DNA of 64,000 bases, taken from Alistipes senegalensis (lineage in GTDB: Bacteria; Bacillota; Clostridia; Oscillospirales; Ruminococcaceae). The translations under genes were made by a program, and so were the position numbers. Shown one piece after another: positions 32,761 through 41,323 of this stretch (positions within the stretch are counted from its first letter, which is position 1; each line of letters begins with the position of its first letter). Location: positions 61,730 through 125,729 of the forward strand of contig JAMPEF010000003.1 in assembly GCA_023665275.1 (NCBI GenBank), given 5' to 3'. Under the pieces are notes generated by a model. The model saw only the letters and a program-made list of their open reading frames with translations, had not been told where the DNA came from and ran no database searches.

Positions 32761-33848
32761 ACGTACTGAATACTGAAAAACTTTCCGTCGGGTACGGAAA
32801 GAAAATAGTTGCAGGAAATATAACTTTTGAAATAAGACATGGTGAAATTTTAACACTTATCGGAGCAAATGGTTCGGGAAAATCAACTATTCTTAAAAGT
32901 ATACTTATGCAGATTAAGAAATTATCTGGAAATGTATATATAGAAAATAAAGATATTGATAAAATGAAACTTCCGGAACTTGCAAAAAAAATTTCCGCCG
33001 TTATGACGGAACGAATCTCACCGGAGCTGATGACGTGCGGTGATGTTGTTGAATCCGGACGCTATCCGTATACTAATAATCTGGGTATTCTTTCCGCTGA
33101 AGACAGGGAAAAAGTCCGTGAGGCTATGGCTCTTGTCGGGGTTGAAGACCTTGCATTTACTGCTTTCAGTCAGGTAAGCGACGGTCAGCGACAAAGAATC
33201 ATGTTAGCAAGAGCTATATGTCAGGATACTGAGATACTTATCCTTGACGAACCGACTTCTTTTCTTGACGTCCGTCATAAAATAGAGTTACTCAATATTT
33301 TACAGAAATTAGTACGTGAAAAAAATCTTTCAGTGATAATGTCATTGCATGAACTTGATTTAGCACAGAAGATATCTGACAAAATAATATGTATAAATAA
33401 TCATACTGCTGAACGTGCCGGAACTCCGGAGGAAATTTTTTCCGGTGGGTATATCGCTGAAATTTACGGCATGAACAACAAATCTTTTGATTATATATTC
33501 TGTTCGTCCGAACTTGAAAAACCGTCCGGAGAACCGGAAGTTTTTGTCATATCGGGCGGCGGTGCTGAAATTTACCGTAAACTACAGCGGAAAAACATTC
33601 CTTTTGCGGCGGGGGTTATTCATGAAAATATAGCGGAATATCCGGTTTTAAAAGCTCTTGCGGCTGAAATCGTAACGGAAAAGCCCTTTGAACCGATAAG
33701 CGATAAATCTATTGAAAAAGCCCTTAAAATAATGAAAAAATGCCGGTCAGTTATAAATAACTGTCAGTCATTCGGGGCTATGAATCAAAAAAATGCAGTT
33801 CTGCTTGAAACGGCGGAAAAATTAAACATTCCGGTACAAAATATATGA
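32757..33848 (+). CDS. ABC transporter ATPase, BtuD/FecE family, with C-terminal extra domain
   Basis: This 363-residue protein has a standard ABC ATPase to about residue 245: Walker A GANGSGKST, signature VSDGQRQRIMLARA, Walker B ILILDEPTSFLD, and the H-loop LHELDLA. The last ~105 residues form a separate alpha/beta domain (VFVISGGGAEIYRKLQ; FAAGVIHENIAEYPVLKALAAEIV; PFEPISDKSIEKAL). This domain recurs in FecE-type ATPases of anaerobes and may sense a ligand. ATG 32757 follows AGGAGG and overlaps the permease stop by 4 bp; the longer frame to 32721 lies in the permease. Confidence 0.92.
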   Translation: MNVLNTEKLSVGYGKKIVAGNITFEIRHGEILTLIGANGSGKSTILKSILMQIKKLSGNVYIENKDIDKMKLPELAKKISAVMTERISPELMTCGDVVESGRYPYTNNLGILSAEDREKVREAMALVGVEDLAFTAFSQVSDGQRQRIMLARAICQDTEILILDEPTSFLDVRHKIELLNILQKLVREKNLSVIMSLHELDLAQKISDKIICINNHTAERAGTPEEIFSGGYIAEIYGMNNKSFDYIFCSSELEKPSGEPEVFVISGGGAEIYRKLQRKNIPFAAGVIHENIAEYPVLKALAAEIVTEKPFEPISDKSIEKALKIMKKCRSVINNCQSFGAMNQKNAVLLETAEKLNIPVQNI

Positions 33849-33879
33849 AGGTCATTTATCTGCAAAATGACCTTTTTTA
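33848..33879 (+). terminator. Terminator of the cbiK-transport operon
   Basis: A 10-bp stem AAGGTCATTT/AAATGACCTT (33848-33857 and 33865-33874) with a 7-nt loop ends in a T run. Confidence 0.88.
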
Positions 33880-33916
33880 TTTTTTATGAAAGCTGTATTC
33901 ATATATTAAAACTCCT

Positions 33917-34246
33917 TTATAGTCCTATGATTACGAAATAATCATATTTTTTAAAATTTTCTTCAGCCCATTCCGAAAGTTCGTCAATAATGTCCTGTGC
34001 CAGCTGACTTTTTTCGGAGTTTTTTATTATATTCCAGTTTTCTTTATTGACAATAGTATTTCCATAATACTTGAGGTTAGGAATTATTTTATATAACTCG
34101 CTTTTATCAAATAAGTCCATGTGCAGAAGCATGGAATTTTCTTTCCAGCAGGTAAACCTGTATTCATTATTCTGTCCCTCCTGAAACTCAAAAAAAGCGG
34201 TACTATGAACAGATTTTCTTTTTTCTTCTGTTATGAAATACTTCAT
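33917..34246 (-). CDS. Hypothetical small acidic protein
   Basis: This 109-residue protein is not recognised. It has no signal peptide or membrane segment, contains several aromatic residues and charged helices, and ends SEWAEENFKKYDYFVIIGL. A GGTGAT ribosome binding site lies three bases before the ATG. Size and composition recall small immunity-type proteins, but nothing specific supports that. It follows a 34365-34658 gene on the same strand, 118 bp apart; the gap holds only an AT-rich stretch with a small CTGTT/AACAG inverted repeat. Confidence 0.6.
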   Translation of the reverse strand: MKYFITEEKRKSVHSTAFFEFQEGQNNEYRFTCWKENSMLLHMDLFDKSELYKIIPNLKYYGNTIVNKENWNIIKNSEKSQLAQDIIDELSEWAEENFKKYDYFVIIGL

Positions 34247-34364
34247 ATTATCACCATAATTAATTTATTCTTCAAAGACTTTCGGCTCAGATATATCAGA
34301 AAAAATTCTATTGGCAGATTTTTTCTTTCTATGCTTCTGTTACGGTAAACAGCATATTTACTCC

Positions 34365-34658
34365 TTATTCGTGGAGGCTTAAAAAACCGTCCGTTGTACT
34401 TTGGAAAAGTTCTTCATTGAAATCAAGTCTAATTATTTTTTCGCCCTGTACAGCAAAATAAGCGGTTGTCTTGTCGGTAATAACCTTGAATAAAGCCTCT
34501 ATACCGTGGTTGTCAATATCGAACAGATAGCCGAAAGTTACAGAAGTACCGGCTAATTCCTCGTAATCTTCGCCCTCAGTCATTATACTGAGTGCAGTCT
34601 CTGCAATCATTTCTTTAAGGTCTTTGTTTGTAATTTCGTTTCTTTCAGACATTTTCAT
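34365..34658 (-). CDS. Hypothetical protein downstream of glyA
   Basis: This 97-residue protein is not recognised. It starts MKMSERNEITNKDLKEMIAE and contains GTSVTFGYLFDIDNHGIEALFKVIT, a mixed alpha/beta pattern, and is cytosolic by appearance. A longer frame to 34739 reaches into glyA and its terminator; ATG 34658 follows GAAAGG with 6-7 bases spacing and is preferred. A terminator-like hairpin separates it from glyA, so it may depend on readthrough or a promoter I do not see. Confidence 0.65.
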   Translation of the reverse strand: MKMSERNEITNKDLKEMIAETALSIMTEGEDYEELAGTSVTFGYLFDIDNHGIEALFKVITDKTTAYFAVQGEKIIRLDFNEELFQSTTDGFLSLHE

Positions 34659-34672
34659 AAATAACCTTTCAT

Positions 34673-34707
34673 TAAAAATATCGGGGCGGACAATAAGTCT
34701 ACCCCGA
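34673..34707 (-). terminator. Terminator of glyA
   Basis: On the minus strand, CGGGG and GAC pair with GTC and CCCCG around a two-base internal mismatch and a TTATT loop, followed by TATTTTTA. Confidence 0.65.
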
Positions 34708-34713
34708 ATGATA

Positions 34714-35970
34714 TTACTTATAAAGTGGGTATTTTTCACAGATAGCGTTTACGCCTGCACGGATTTCATCGGCTTTATTTTCAAAGTCTGTAGCACAGAG
34801 ATAGATATATTCAGCGATTTTTTCCATTTCCTCAACACCGAGACCACGTGTTGTAACAGCCGGTGTGCCTATTCTGATACCGCTTGTAACAAACGGCTTT
34901 TCAGGGTCATTGTGGATAGCGTTCTTGTTTACGGTGATGTAAACTTCATCAAGACGGTGTTCAAGTTCCTTGCCGGTAATATTGAACGGTCTGAGGTCAA
35001 CAAGCATAAGATGATTATCAGTGCCACCGGAAACGAGATTGAAACCACGTTTAAGAAGTCCTTCAGAGAGAGCTTTTGCATTTTCAACGATTTTACGCTG
35101 ATATTCTTTAAATTCCGGCTTTAAAGCCTCACCGAAACATACAGCCTTGGCGGCTATTGTATGCATTAAAGGACCGCCCTGAGTTCCAGGGAAAATAGCA
35201 GAATTTATCTTCTTTGCAAGTGCCTCGTCATTGGTGAGGATAAGCCCGCCACGTGGACCTCTTAAAGTCTTGTGGGTAGTAGTTGTTGTGATGTCGGCAT
35301 ATGGTACGGGTGATTCATGGACACCAGCGGCAACAAGTCCGGCGATATGTGCCATATCAACCATGAAAAGCGCACCTACAGACTTGGCAATTTCAGAAAG
35401 TCTCTTAAAATCAATAGCACGTGGGTAAGCGCTTGCACCTGCAACAATAAGTTTAGGCTGGTGTTCCTCAGCGAGTTTCTGAACTGTATCATAGTTGATA
35501 ACTTCTGTTTCGTCGTCAAGACCGTAAGAAACAAAGTTAAAATATTTACCGGAAAGGTTTACCGGTGAGCCGTGTGTAAGATGTCCGCCGTCTGCAAGGC
35601 TCATACCAAGAACGGTATCACCAGGCTTGAGAACCGCAAAATAAGCTGCTGTGTTAGCCTGTGCGCCTGAATGTGCCTGAACATTTGCGAATTTAGCGCC
35701 AAAAAGTTCCTTGGCACGTTCTATAGCGATATTTTCAACGACATCGACGCACTGACAGCCACCATAATAGCGCTTGCCGGAATAACCCTCAGCGTACTTG
35801 TTTGTGAGGACAGAACCCATAGCCGCCATTACAGCGGGGGAAACGATATTTTCACTGGCAATAAGTTCAAGATTTCTCTGCTGGCGTGCAAGTTCCTGTG
35901 CCATAGCCTCGCCGACCTCGCTGTCATACTGAGATACAAAGCCGATAGAGTCCATTAAATCATTATACAT
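34714..35970 (-). CDS. glyA: Serine hydroxymethyltransferase
   Basis: GlyA interconverts serine and glycine with tetrahydrofolate, supplying one-carbon units. Visible are [28 protein letters not shown] near residue 30, [19 protein letters not shown], and the PLP-lysine region [14 protein letters not shown] near residue 220. The protein is 418 residues from ATG 35970, nine bases after AAAGGAG. The longer frame to 35997 contains the ribosome binding site itself. It is transcribed from a strong promoter at 36041-36069; folate genes lie 22 kb away. Confidence 0.97.
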   Translation of the reverse strand: MYNDLMDSIGFVSQYDSEVGEAMAQELARQQRNLELIASENIVSPAVMAAMGSVLTNKYAEGYSGKRYYGGCQCVDVVENIAIERAKELFGAKFANVQAHSGAQANTAAYFAVLKPGDTVLGMSLADGGHLTHGSPVNLSGKYFNFVSYGLDDETEVINYDTVQKLAEEHQPKLIVAGASAYPRAIDFKRLSEIAKSVGALFMVDMAHIAGLVAAGVHESPVPYADITTTTTHKTLRGPRGGLILTNDEALAKKINSAIFPGTQGGPLMHTIAAKAVCFGEALKPEFKEYQRKIVENAKALSEGLLKRGFNLVSGGTDNHLMLVDLRPFNITGKELEHRLDEVYITVNKNAIHNDPEKPFVTSGIRIGTPAVTTRGLGVEEMEKIAEYIYLCATDFENKADEIRAGVNAICEKYPLYK

Positions 35971-36040
35971 TTTAAACACTCCTTTAAAGTAATGCATATT
36001 AAAATATACTTAATTCTGCATTCTGAATAATAACAAAGCA

Positions 36041-36069
36041 ATTATATCATATTTTTCAGAAAATGTCAA
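36041..36069 (-). promoter_or_regulatory. Promoter of glyA
   Basis: On the minus strand, perfect TTGACA (36069-36064) and TATAAT (36046-36041) have a 17-bp spacer ending in ATATGA. Confidence 0.82.
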
Positions 36070-36089
36070 TAGTTTTTTTAGTTGATGTG

Positions 36090-36926
36090 TTAATATTCAA
36101 TTATATTTTCCCATACAGCGTTGCCGATGGTGGAGGTTTTCGCATAGTATACAAGAATATATGTAGCATCAACCGCATCAATTATGCCATCCTGATTGAT
36201 GTCACATATTTTCTTCTGATTTTCGTCGAGGGAATTTTCCGCACCGGTGGAAATATTAGCATATGTTTCCTGTATGAAACCAGAATCTACGGCATCAATG
36301 ATATTATCGTTGTTTGTATCGCCCAGACTGTCAAAAAGGGTGATTTCATAGCTGAAAATCGGCTTGTCGTCGCCGGCTGGAATAACGTTTACCGTGGCTT
36401 TATTTCCGTCTGAAAAAAGTTCCTCAATGGATTTTTCAGCATGACAGGAACTTATTATATTATTTTCCCGTTTTTCAATAATAAAGTTTCCGTCTTCGTC
36501 TGTTTCAGTGGTCTGAGTTTCAAGGGTGATAATTACTGATAATCCGGAAAAATCCAAATCTGCACCCTTTGAATAATATTCAGTTTTAGAGGGTGTACCA
36601 TCTGTTGAGATACTGCCTTTTTTCCATAGAGCCTGTACGGTTGTATCTTCGGAGATAGTTTCGGGAGTACTGCTCCACGAACTGAAAGCCTGTTCAGTAT
36701 ACATATTGATGAACGAATGAAGACCGGAGGTGTCAATAAGAGAGTAATCTATTTTTTCGTCAGATTTTACGTCAAGGGTCTGCATGACTTCTCCATCAAA
36801 GTCAAGGAAAGTCATTGTGTAAGATTTTTCTTCTTCCGGCTGGTCATCGTTTTCCTCTGCAAATGCATTTACCGGAGAGAGAGCTATTGCCAGCGAAACA
36901 AGAGACAGAATTATATTTTTTTTCAT
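36090..36926 (-). CDS. Secreted dockerin-bearing protein of unknown function
   Basis: This 278-residue protein has a cleavable signal peptide (about residues 1-23, ending VNAFAEE). Two short regions of beta-sandwich character follow (SYTMTFLDFDGEVMQTLDV; YYSKGADLDFSGLSVIITLET), similar to bacterial repeat/Ig-like modules that often precede dockerins. The C-terminal type I dockerin has duplicated calcium loops GDTNNDNIIDAVD and CDINQDGIIDAVD. No catalytic domain is seen, so it may be a structural or adaptor component of a cellulosome-like complex. It is coupled to an upstream 44-residue membrane miniprotein. Confidence 0.85.
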   Translation of the reverse strand: MKKNIILSLVSLAIALSPVNAFAEENDDQPEEEKSYTMTFLDFDGEVMQTLDVKSDEKIDYSLIDTSGLHSFINMYTEQAFSSWSSTPETISEDTTVQALWKKGSISTDGTPSKTEYYSKGADLDFSGLSVIITLETQTTETDEDGNFIIEKRENNIISSCHAEKSIEELFSDGNKATVNVIPAGDDKPIFSYEITLFDSLGDTNNDNIIDAVDSGFIQETYANISTGAENSLDENQKKICDINQDGIIDAVDATYILVYYAKTSTIGNAVWENIIEY

Positions 36927-36932
36927 GTTATT

Positions 36933-37067
36933 TTATCCTTTCTTTTTTGTATCAGGTATATTTTTGTTTTCTGATTTTTTCCGGAGTATCTTATAGGTAA
37001 TAAGTGCGGAACTTATAAAAAATACTGAAAAAATCACTATCATCATAACAAAAATAAGAATTTTCAT
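36933..37067 (-). CDS. 44-residue membrane miniprotein
   Basis: This short gene begins at ATG 37067, eight bases after AAAGGAG, and ends at TAA 36935-36933, seven bases before the dockerin gene start. The peptide has one hydrophobic helix (ILIFVMMIVIFSVFFISSAL) followed by a basic, polar tail (YKILRKKSENKN). It has its own upstream promoter (37090-37118). Strong initiation signals and coupling support translation; its function is unknown. Confidence 0.65.
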   Translation of the reverse strand: MKILIFVMMIVIFSVFFISSALITYKILRKKSENKNIPDTKKKG

Positions 37068-37089
37068 AAAAATATCTCCTTTCTGACTA

Positions 37090-37118
37090 ATTATAACATA
37101 TTTTTTATGTTTTGTCTA
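37090..37118 (-). promoter_or_regulatory. Promoter of the miniprotein-dockerin operon
   Basis: On the minus strand, TAGACA (37118-37113) and TATAAT (37095-37090) are 17 bp apart. It is divergent from the aroB promoter, 21 bp away. Confidence 0.72.
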
Positions 37119-37138
37119 TACTTACGGAAAGAAACTTG

Positions 37139-37168
37139 TTGACAATGTTAAAAAGTGTATGTTATAAT
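37139..37168 (+). promoter_or_regulatory. Promoter of aroB-aroA-aroC
   Basis: Perfect TTGACA (37139-37144) and TATAAT (37163-37168) have an 18-bp spacer. Confidence 0.8.
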
Positions 37169-37186
37169 AATTTAAGAGTAAGGATT

Positions 37187-37212
37187 TTAATTTATAATTA
37201 TTAATTAATTCA
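37187..37212. repeat. AT-rich dispersed palindromic repeat, copy 2
   Basis: It shares AATTTATAATTA and ATTAATTAATTCA with the copy at 44003-44044 and lies in the aroB leader just before the AGGAGG ribosome binding site. Confidence 0.4.
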
Positions 37213-37226
37213 GGAGGTTGATTAAA

Positions 37227-38267
37227 ATGAAGAAAGTAAACGTAAGAACAAGCACACCGTATGAAGTGCTTATCAAACGTGGAAGTATAAAAAAATCCGG
37301 TGAACTGATTGCGGAAATAACCAAATCAAGAAAAGCAGCCGTCATCACCGACGATATAGTAGGTGGTCTTTACGGGGAAACCGTAATTAATTCCCTCAGG
37401 GAAAACGGTTTTGAATGTACAATATTTACTTTTCCGAATGGCGAACAGTCAAAAAATCTTTCTGTACTTGGTCAGATTTTTGATTTTTTATGTGAATCCG
37501 GCATAACAAGAAGTGATATTCTTGTTGCGCTTGGTGGCGGAGTTGTCGGCGATATAACGGGATTTGCGGCGGCATCATACCTCAGGGGTGTTGATTTCGT
37601 GCAGATACCGACCACACTTCTTGCGCAGGTTGATTCTTCTGTAGGTGGCAAGACAGCTATTGACATTTCCGGCGGAAAAAATCTTGTGGGAGCTTTCAAA
37701 CAACCGGCACTTGTCATATGCGACAGTGATACTCTTAAAACCCTTACTCCTGAAAATCTTTCGTGTGGTATGGCGGAAGTCATTAAATACGGAATGATTC
37801 GTGACCGTGAATTATTTGAAAAACTTGAAAGTCATACGCTTGAAAATATTGATGAAATCATGGACGAAATTGTTTATACTTGCATTGATATAAAACGTGA
37901 TGTCGTTGAAAATGATGAATTTGACCGTGGTGAAAGAATGATTCTTAATTTCGGGCATACACTTGGTCATGCAATAGAGGGGTGGCATAACTATACCGGC
38001 TATACGCACGGAATGGGTGTAGCCGCCGGAATGTGCCTTATTACTGATAAATTTGCCCCTGAACTTTCGGAGAAACTTAAAAAATGTCTTCTTGCCTATA
38101 ATCTCCCGACGGGTACACCTGCTCCCATGTCTGAACTTCTCCCGTACTGTTCCAAAGACAAAAAGCGGACGTATGGCAATATAAGCTATATAGTATGTCA
38201 GACGGTCGGCGTTGCTGAAATAAGAAAGTCAACCGTAAGCGAATTTGAAAAAATCATGGAGGGATAA
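37227..38267 (+). CDS. aroB: 3-dehydroquinate synthase
   Basis: AroB converts DAHP to 3-dehydroquinate, using NAD and a divalent metal, in the shikimate pathway. Conserved blocks are ALGGGVVGDITGFAAASYLRGVDFVQIPTTLLAQVDSSVGGKTAID (residues about 100-145), KYGMIRD, and the metal-binding NFGHTLGHAIE near residue 240. 346 residues is normal. ATG 37227 lies nine bases after AGGAGG; the TTG at 37218 is too close to the ribosome binding site. It leads a three-gene operon. Confidence 0.97.
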   Translation: MKKVNVRTSTPYEVLIKRGSIKKSGELIAEITKSRKAAVITDDIVGGLYGETVINSLRENGFECTIFTFPNGEQSKNLSVLGQIFDFLCESGITRSDILVALGGGVVGDITGFAAASYLRGVDFVQIPTTLLAQVDSSVGGKTAIDISGGKNLVGAFKQPALVICDSDTLKTLTPENLSCGMAEVIKYGMIRDRELFEKLESHTLENIDEIMDEIVYTCIDIKRDVVENDEFDRGERMILNFGHTLGHAIEGWHNYTGYTHGMGVAAGMCLITDKFAPELSEKLKKCLLAYNLPTGTPAPMSELLPYCSKDKKRTYGNISYIVCQTVGVAEIRKSTVSEFEKIMEG

Positions 38268-38270
38268 TTT

Positions 38271-39491
38271 ATGGATATAAAAATCACTCCAGAAAAACTT
38301 TCCGGCAAAGTTGAAATACCCTCTTCAAAAAGTGTCGCACATAGAATGCTTATATGTGCCGCACTTGCCGGAGATTCTGAAATAAGCGGTATAAACTTCT
38401 CAAAAGATATTGACGCTACCATTCAGGCAATGAGCGCTTTAGGTTCTATGGTTTATACAAATCAGAACAGTGAGGATATTCCGGACGTAATCAATCCGCC
38501 TGAAAAAGTCGTCATAGATTGTAATGAAAGCGGTTCAACACTGAGATTTATTATACCGATAGCGGCGGCTCTTGGTGTTGAGACGGAATTTCACGGACGT
38601 GGACGGCTTCCACAGCGTCCGATTGATATTTACATAAGGGAGTTAAGTAAACATGGCATAAAATTTGACTATAACAATACTATGCCTTTTACTATCTCCG
38701 GAAAACTCACAAGCGGTACGTATGAAATAGAAGGTAATGTTTCCTCACAGTTTATAACCGGACTTCTTTTCGCACTGCCCATGCTTGACGGCGATTCGAA
38801 AATAGTTCTTACTTCACATCTTGAATCACGTCCGTATGTCGATATAACAATAGACGTACTGAAAAAATACGGCATTGTTATTGAAGAAAATGAAAACGGT
38901 TTTTCAGTAAAGGGAAATCAGAAATACACTCCGCATAATGACAAGGTAGAGGGCGATTTTTCACAGGCGGCGTTTTTTTATGTAGCAAATGCTATAGGTT
39001 CTTCCGTAACGCTTGAGAATCTCAACATGAAAAGCGTTCAGGGAGATAAGAAAATACTTGATATAATATCACAGTTTGAGAATGACGGTTTTTTCCGTGC
39101 CGACTGTTCAGATATTCCGGATTTAGTACCGGTACTTGCGGTGCTTGCTTCATACGGTAAGGGCGAATCGGTCATATATAACGCACAGCGTCTTAAAATC
39201 AAGGAAAGCAACCGTCTTGAAACTACAGCGGCACTTATTAACAATATCGGCGGAAATGCAGAAGTCACACTCGACGGGCTTATTATACGTCCTACCAGCA
39301 ATATGACCGGCGGTACTGTTGACAGTGCTGGCGACCACAGAATAGCTATGGCTGCATCTGTGGCGGCGACAGGAACTTCCGGCGAAGTGATAATCAGAGG
39401 TGCAGAATCCGTTGAAAAGTCATATCCGGATTTCTTTAAGGATTATAAAAAACTGGGGGGAATTGCAGATGTCATCAGTATGGAACAATAA
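38271..39491 (+). CDS. aroA: 5-enolpyruvylshikimate-3-phosphate synthase
   Basis: AroA joins shikimate-3-phosphate and PEP. The substrate-binding SSKSVAHRMLICAALAG near the N-terminus, DCNESGSTLRFIIPIAAALG near residue 90, and the C-terminal LKIKESNRLETTAALI are visible. 406 residues is slightly shorter than the usual 420-430 but no domain is missing. The glyphosate-site loop here reads ESGSTLRF rather than the NAGTAMRP of sensitive class I enzymes, as in class II-like forms. It begins 3 bp after aroB. Confidence 0.96.
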   Translation: MDIKITPEKLSGKVEIPSSKSVAHRMLICAALAGDSEISGINFSKDIDATIQAMSALGSMVYTNQNSEDIPDVINPPEKVVIDCNESGSTLRFIIPIAAALGVETEFHGRGRLPQRPIDIYIRELSKHGIKFDYNNTMPFTISGKLTSGTYEIEGNVSSQFITGLLFALPMLDGDSKIVLTSHLESRPYVDITIDVLKKYGIVIEENENGFSVKGNQKYTPHNDKVEGDFSQAAFFYVANAIGSSVTLENLNMKSVQGDKKILDIISQFENDGFFRADCSDIPDLVPVLAVLASYGKGESVIYNAQRLKIKESNRLETTAALINNIGGNAEVTLDGLIIRPTSNMTGGTVDSAGDHRIAMAASVAATGTSGEVIIRGAESVEKSYPDFFKDYKKLGGIADVISMEQ

Positions 39492-40548
39492 AATTTCAGT
39501 TTCTGTGTTCGGGGAGGCACAGAGTTCCGCTATAGGCGTTACGGTTAATAATCTTCCTGCCGGTGAATACATCGACGTGAAAGCAGTACGGAAATTCATG
39601 TCTGGAATGGTACGGAATAACAGGCGTGAGAACATCATGCCACACGTTATATCTGGTATCTTCAATGAACGCACAACAGGTGCGCCATTGTGTGCTTTTA
39701 TTCAGAATTATTCTCCTGAACCGCTTGTACAGCCGCAAAATCTGGACAAGCTTGCACGGTGCGGACACGCTGATTATACCGGTGCTGTACGTTACAGGGG
39801 TTTCAATGATGTTCGGGACGGCGGACATTTTTCAGAAAGACTTACCGTTCCGCTGTGTTTTGCGGGAGCTATATGCGGACAGATTCTTGAAAGACGTGGT
39901 ATTTATACGGGTGCGCATATCTCAAGAATACATAAAATAAATGACAACCCTTTTGACCCCGTAAATCTTTCCCGTGAACATATTGTCAGTTTGCGTGACA
40001 GGAAGTTCCCTGTGATAAATGAACGCAAGGGCTGGCTTATGTCGGAGGAAATAGACCGCATCTATAAGAAAGGCGATTCCGTCGGTGGTATAGTCGAATG
40101 TGGTATAGTCAATCTGCCGGCTGGGATAGGCTCACCTATTTTTGACGGCTTGCAGAATACCATATCACAACTGATTTTCAGTCTGCCGTCTGTAACGGGA
40201 ATAGAGTTCGGAGCAGGTTTTAAATGCGCCATGATGACGGGTAGTATCTGTAATGATGATTTTTACATTGATAGTCACGGTCACGTACTTACGGAGACAA
40301 ACAACCACGGCGGAATTTTAGGTGGTATCTCCTCCGGAATGCCCCTGATTTTCCGTGCGGCTTTCAGACCTAATCCGACAATAGCAAAGGAACAGAAAAC
40401 AATTGATATGCACGAACTTAAGGAAGAAACATTCAGCGGTGGCACTGATTATGACCCATGCACCGTTGTACGTTCCGTCACGTGCGTGGAAGCCGCCGCA
40501 AATATAGCGATTCTTACGCATATGCTTGAATATCCCGACTTCTGTTGA
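39469..40548 (+). CDS. aroC: Chorismate synthase
   Basis: AroC removes phosphate from EPSP to give chorismate, requiring reduced FMN. Conserved stretches are FGEAQSSAIGVTVNNLPAG, GHADYTGAVRYRGFNDVRDGGHFSERLT, EFGAGFKCAMMTGS, NNHGGILGGISSGMPLIFRAAF and the C-terminal DPCTVVRSVTCVEA. The frame is open to 39400, but ATG 39469 follows CTGGGGGG and overlaps the aroA stop by 23 bp. 359 residues is normal. A clear terminator follows. Confidence 0.96.
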   Translation: MSSVWNNKISVSVFGEAQSSAIGVTVNNLPAGEYIDVKAVRKFMSGMVRNNRRENIMPHVISGIFNERTTGAPLCAFIQNYSPEPLVQPQNLDKLARCGHADYTGAVRYRGFNDVRDGGHFSERLTVPLCFAGAICGQILERRGIYTGAHISRIHKINDNPFDPVNLSREHIVSLRDRKFPVINERKGWLMSEEIDRIYKKGDSVGGIVECGIVNLPAGIGSPIFDGLQNTISQLIFSLPSVTGIEFGAGFKCAMMTGSICNDDFYIDSHGHVLTETNNHGGILGGISSGMPLIFRAAFRPNPTIAKEQKTIDMHELKEETFSGGTDYDPCTVVRSVTCVEAAANIAILTHMLEYPDFC

Positions 40549-40561
40549 AATACTATAATAA

Positions 40562-40586
40562 AGGCTGACCACCGGTCAGTCTTTTT
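40562..40586. terminator. Terminator between convergent aroC and yunB
   Basis: GCTGACC (40564-40570) pairs with GGTCAGT (40574-40580) around an ACC loop, followed by a T run. Confidence 0.82.
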
Positions 40587-40590
40587 GCCG

Positions 40591-41235
40591 TCAATATTCT
40601 TTCCATGCATAAAGACTTTTTTCGGGGACTTCTCCGACTATTATGCTTTCGGCAAGCAGAAACTCAAAACTTGTTTCTGTTTCAAAACTATAAATCGGGA
40701 GTGATGATTTTATTTCGGCAGTAACTTCCGCTGAAATTCTATGGCACGTCTGATTGTTTCCGGCGGAGGTAAATTCACTTCTGAGTTTAACACCTGCTTT
40801 CCGTGCGGGACATATCCGGAGGCGAATTTTAAAGCCTTTTCCTGCAAGAACATACGAACTTGTCAGCGAACCCACCGGAACGGACGCATAGCCTGCTGAT
40901 TTTTCAAGGCGGTTGTTGATTTCAAGGGCTATTTCAGACTGCACTTTATTTATATTCTGAGTTCTTGCCTCAACAGATGCCACACGTCCGGAGCTGTCAT
41001 ATTTTACCGTGACAAAATCGCTGTATGAATAATTTTCCGCTGATATATATTCGGAAACTGCCTCTTCAACAGCTTGATTTGTTTCAAGTAGTGAGAGATG
41101 TTCCGCCTGAACGGACGCCACCGGTCTTACCGCCTTGTCAATCCATAGTGAAAAAATAACAATCAGTATTATAAAAAATGCAGCCATGACGGCAAAAATC
41201 CTGTACCCCGTGAATTTTCTTTTTCTGCGTTTCAT
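40591..41235 (-). CDS. yunB: Sporulation protein YunB
   Basis: This 214-residue protein has a basic N-terminus, one membrane helix (about residues 13-32) and an extracytoplasmic domain. The sequence VQAEHLSLLETNQAVEEAVSEYI and VGSLTSSYVLAGKGFKIRLRICPARKAGVKLRSEF fits YunB, a sigma-E-controlled Bacillus sporulation protein of uncertain mechanism. A GGAGGTG ribosome binding site is five bases before the ATG. Its presence with spoIIE 3 kb away supports a spore-forming host, although a non-sporulating strain could retain it. Confidence 0.85.
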   Translation of the reverse strand: MKRRKRKFTGYRIFAVMAAFFIILIVIFSLWIDKAVRPVASVQAEHLSLLETNQAVEEAVSEYISAENYSYSDFVTVKYDSSGRVASVEARTQNINKVQSEIALEINNRLEKSAGYASVPVGSLTSSYVLAGKGFKIRLRICPARKAGVKLRSEFTSAGNNQTCHRISAEVTAEIKSSLPIYSFETETSFEFLLAESIIVGEVPEKSLYAWKEY

Positions 41236-41323
41236 AAAGTCACCTCCGGAATTATTTTCTATATATTATTCCGTCGGGTGCAGTCCGGTGACATAATAAA
41301 TAATTAAAGAGGTGATTAATTAA

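Noticed and set aside
34624-35124. 166-codon plus-strand frame opposite glyA
   Set aside because: It is antisense to the conserved glyA sequence and lacks a ribosome binding site.
36063-36413. 116-codon plus-strand frame opposite the dockerin gene
   Set aside because: The minus-strand protein has a signal peptide and dockerin loops, so the plus frame is a shadow.
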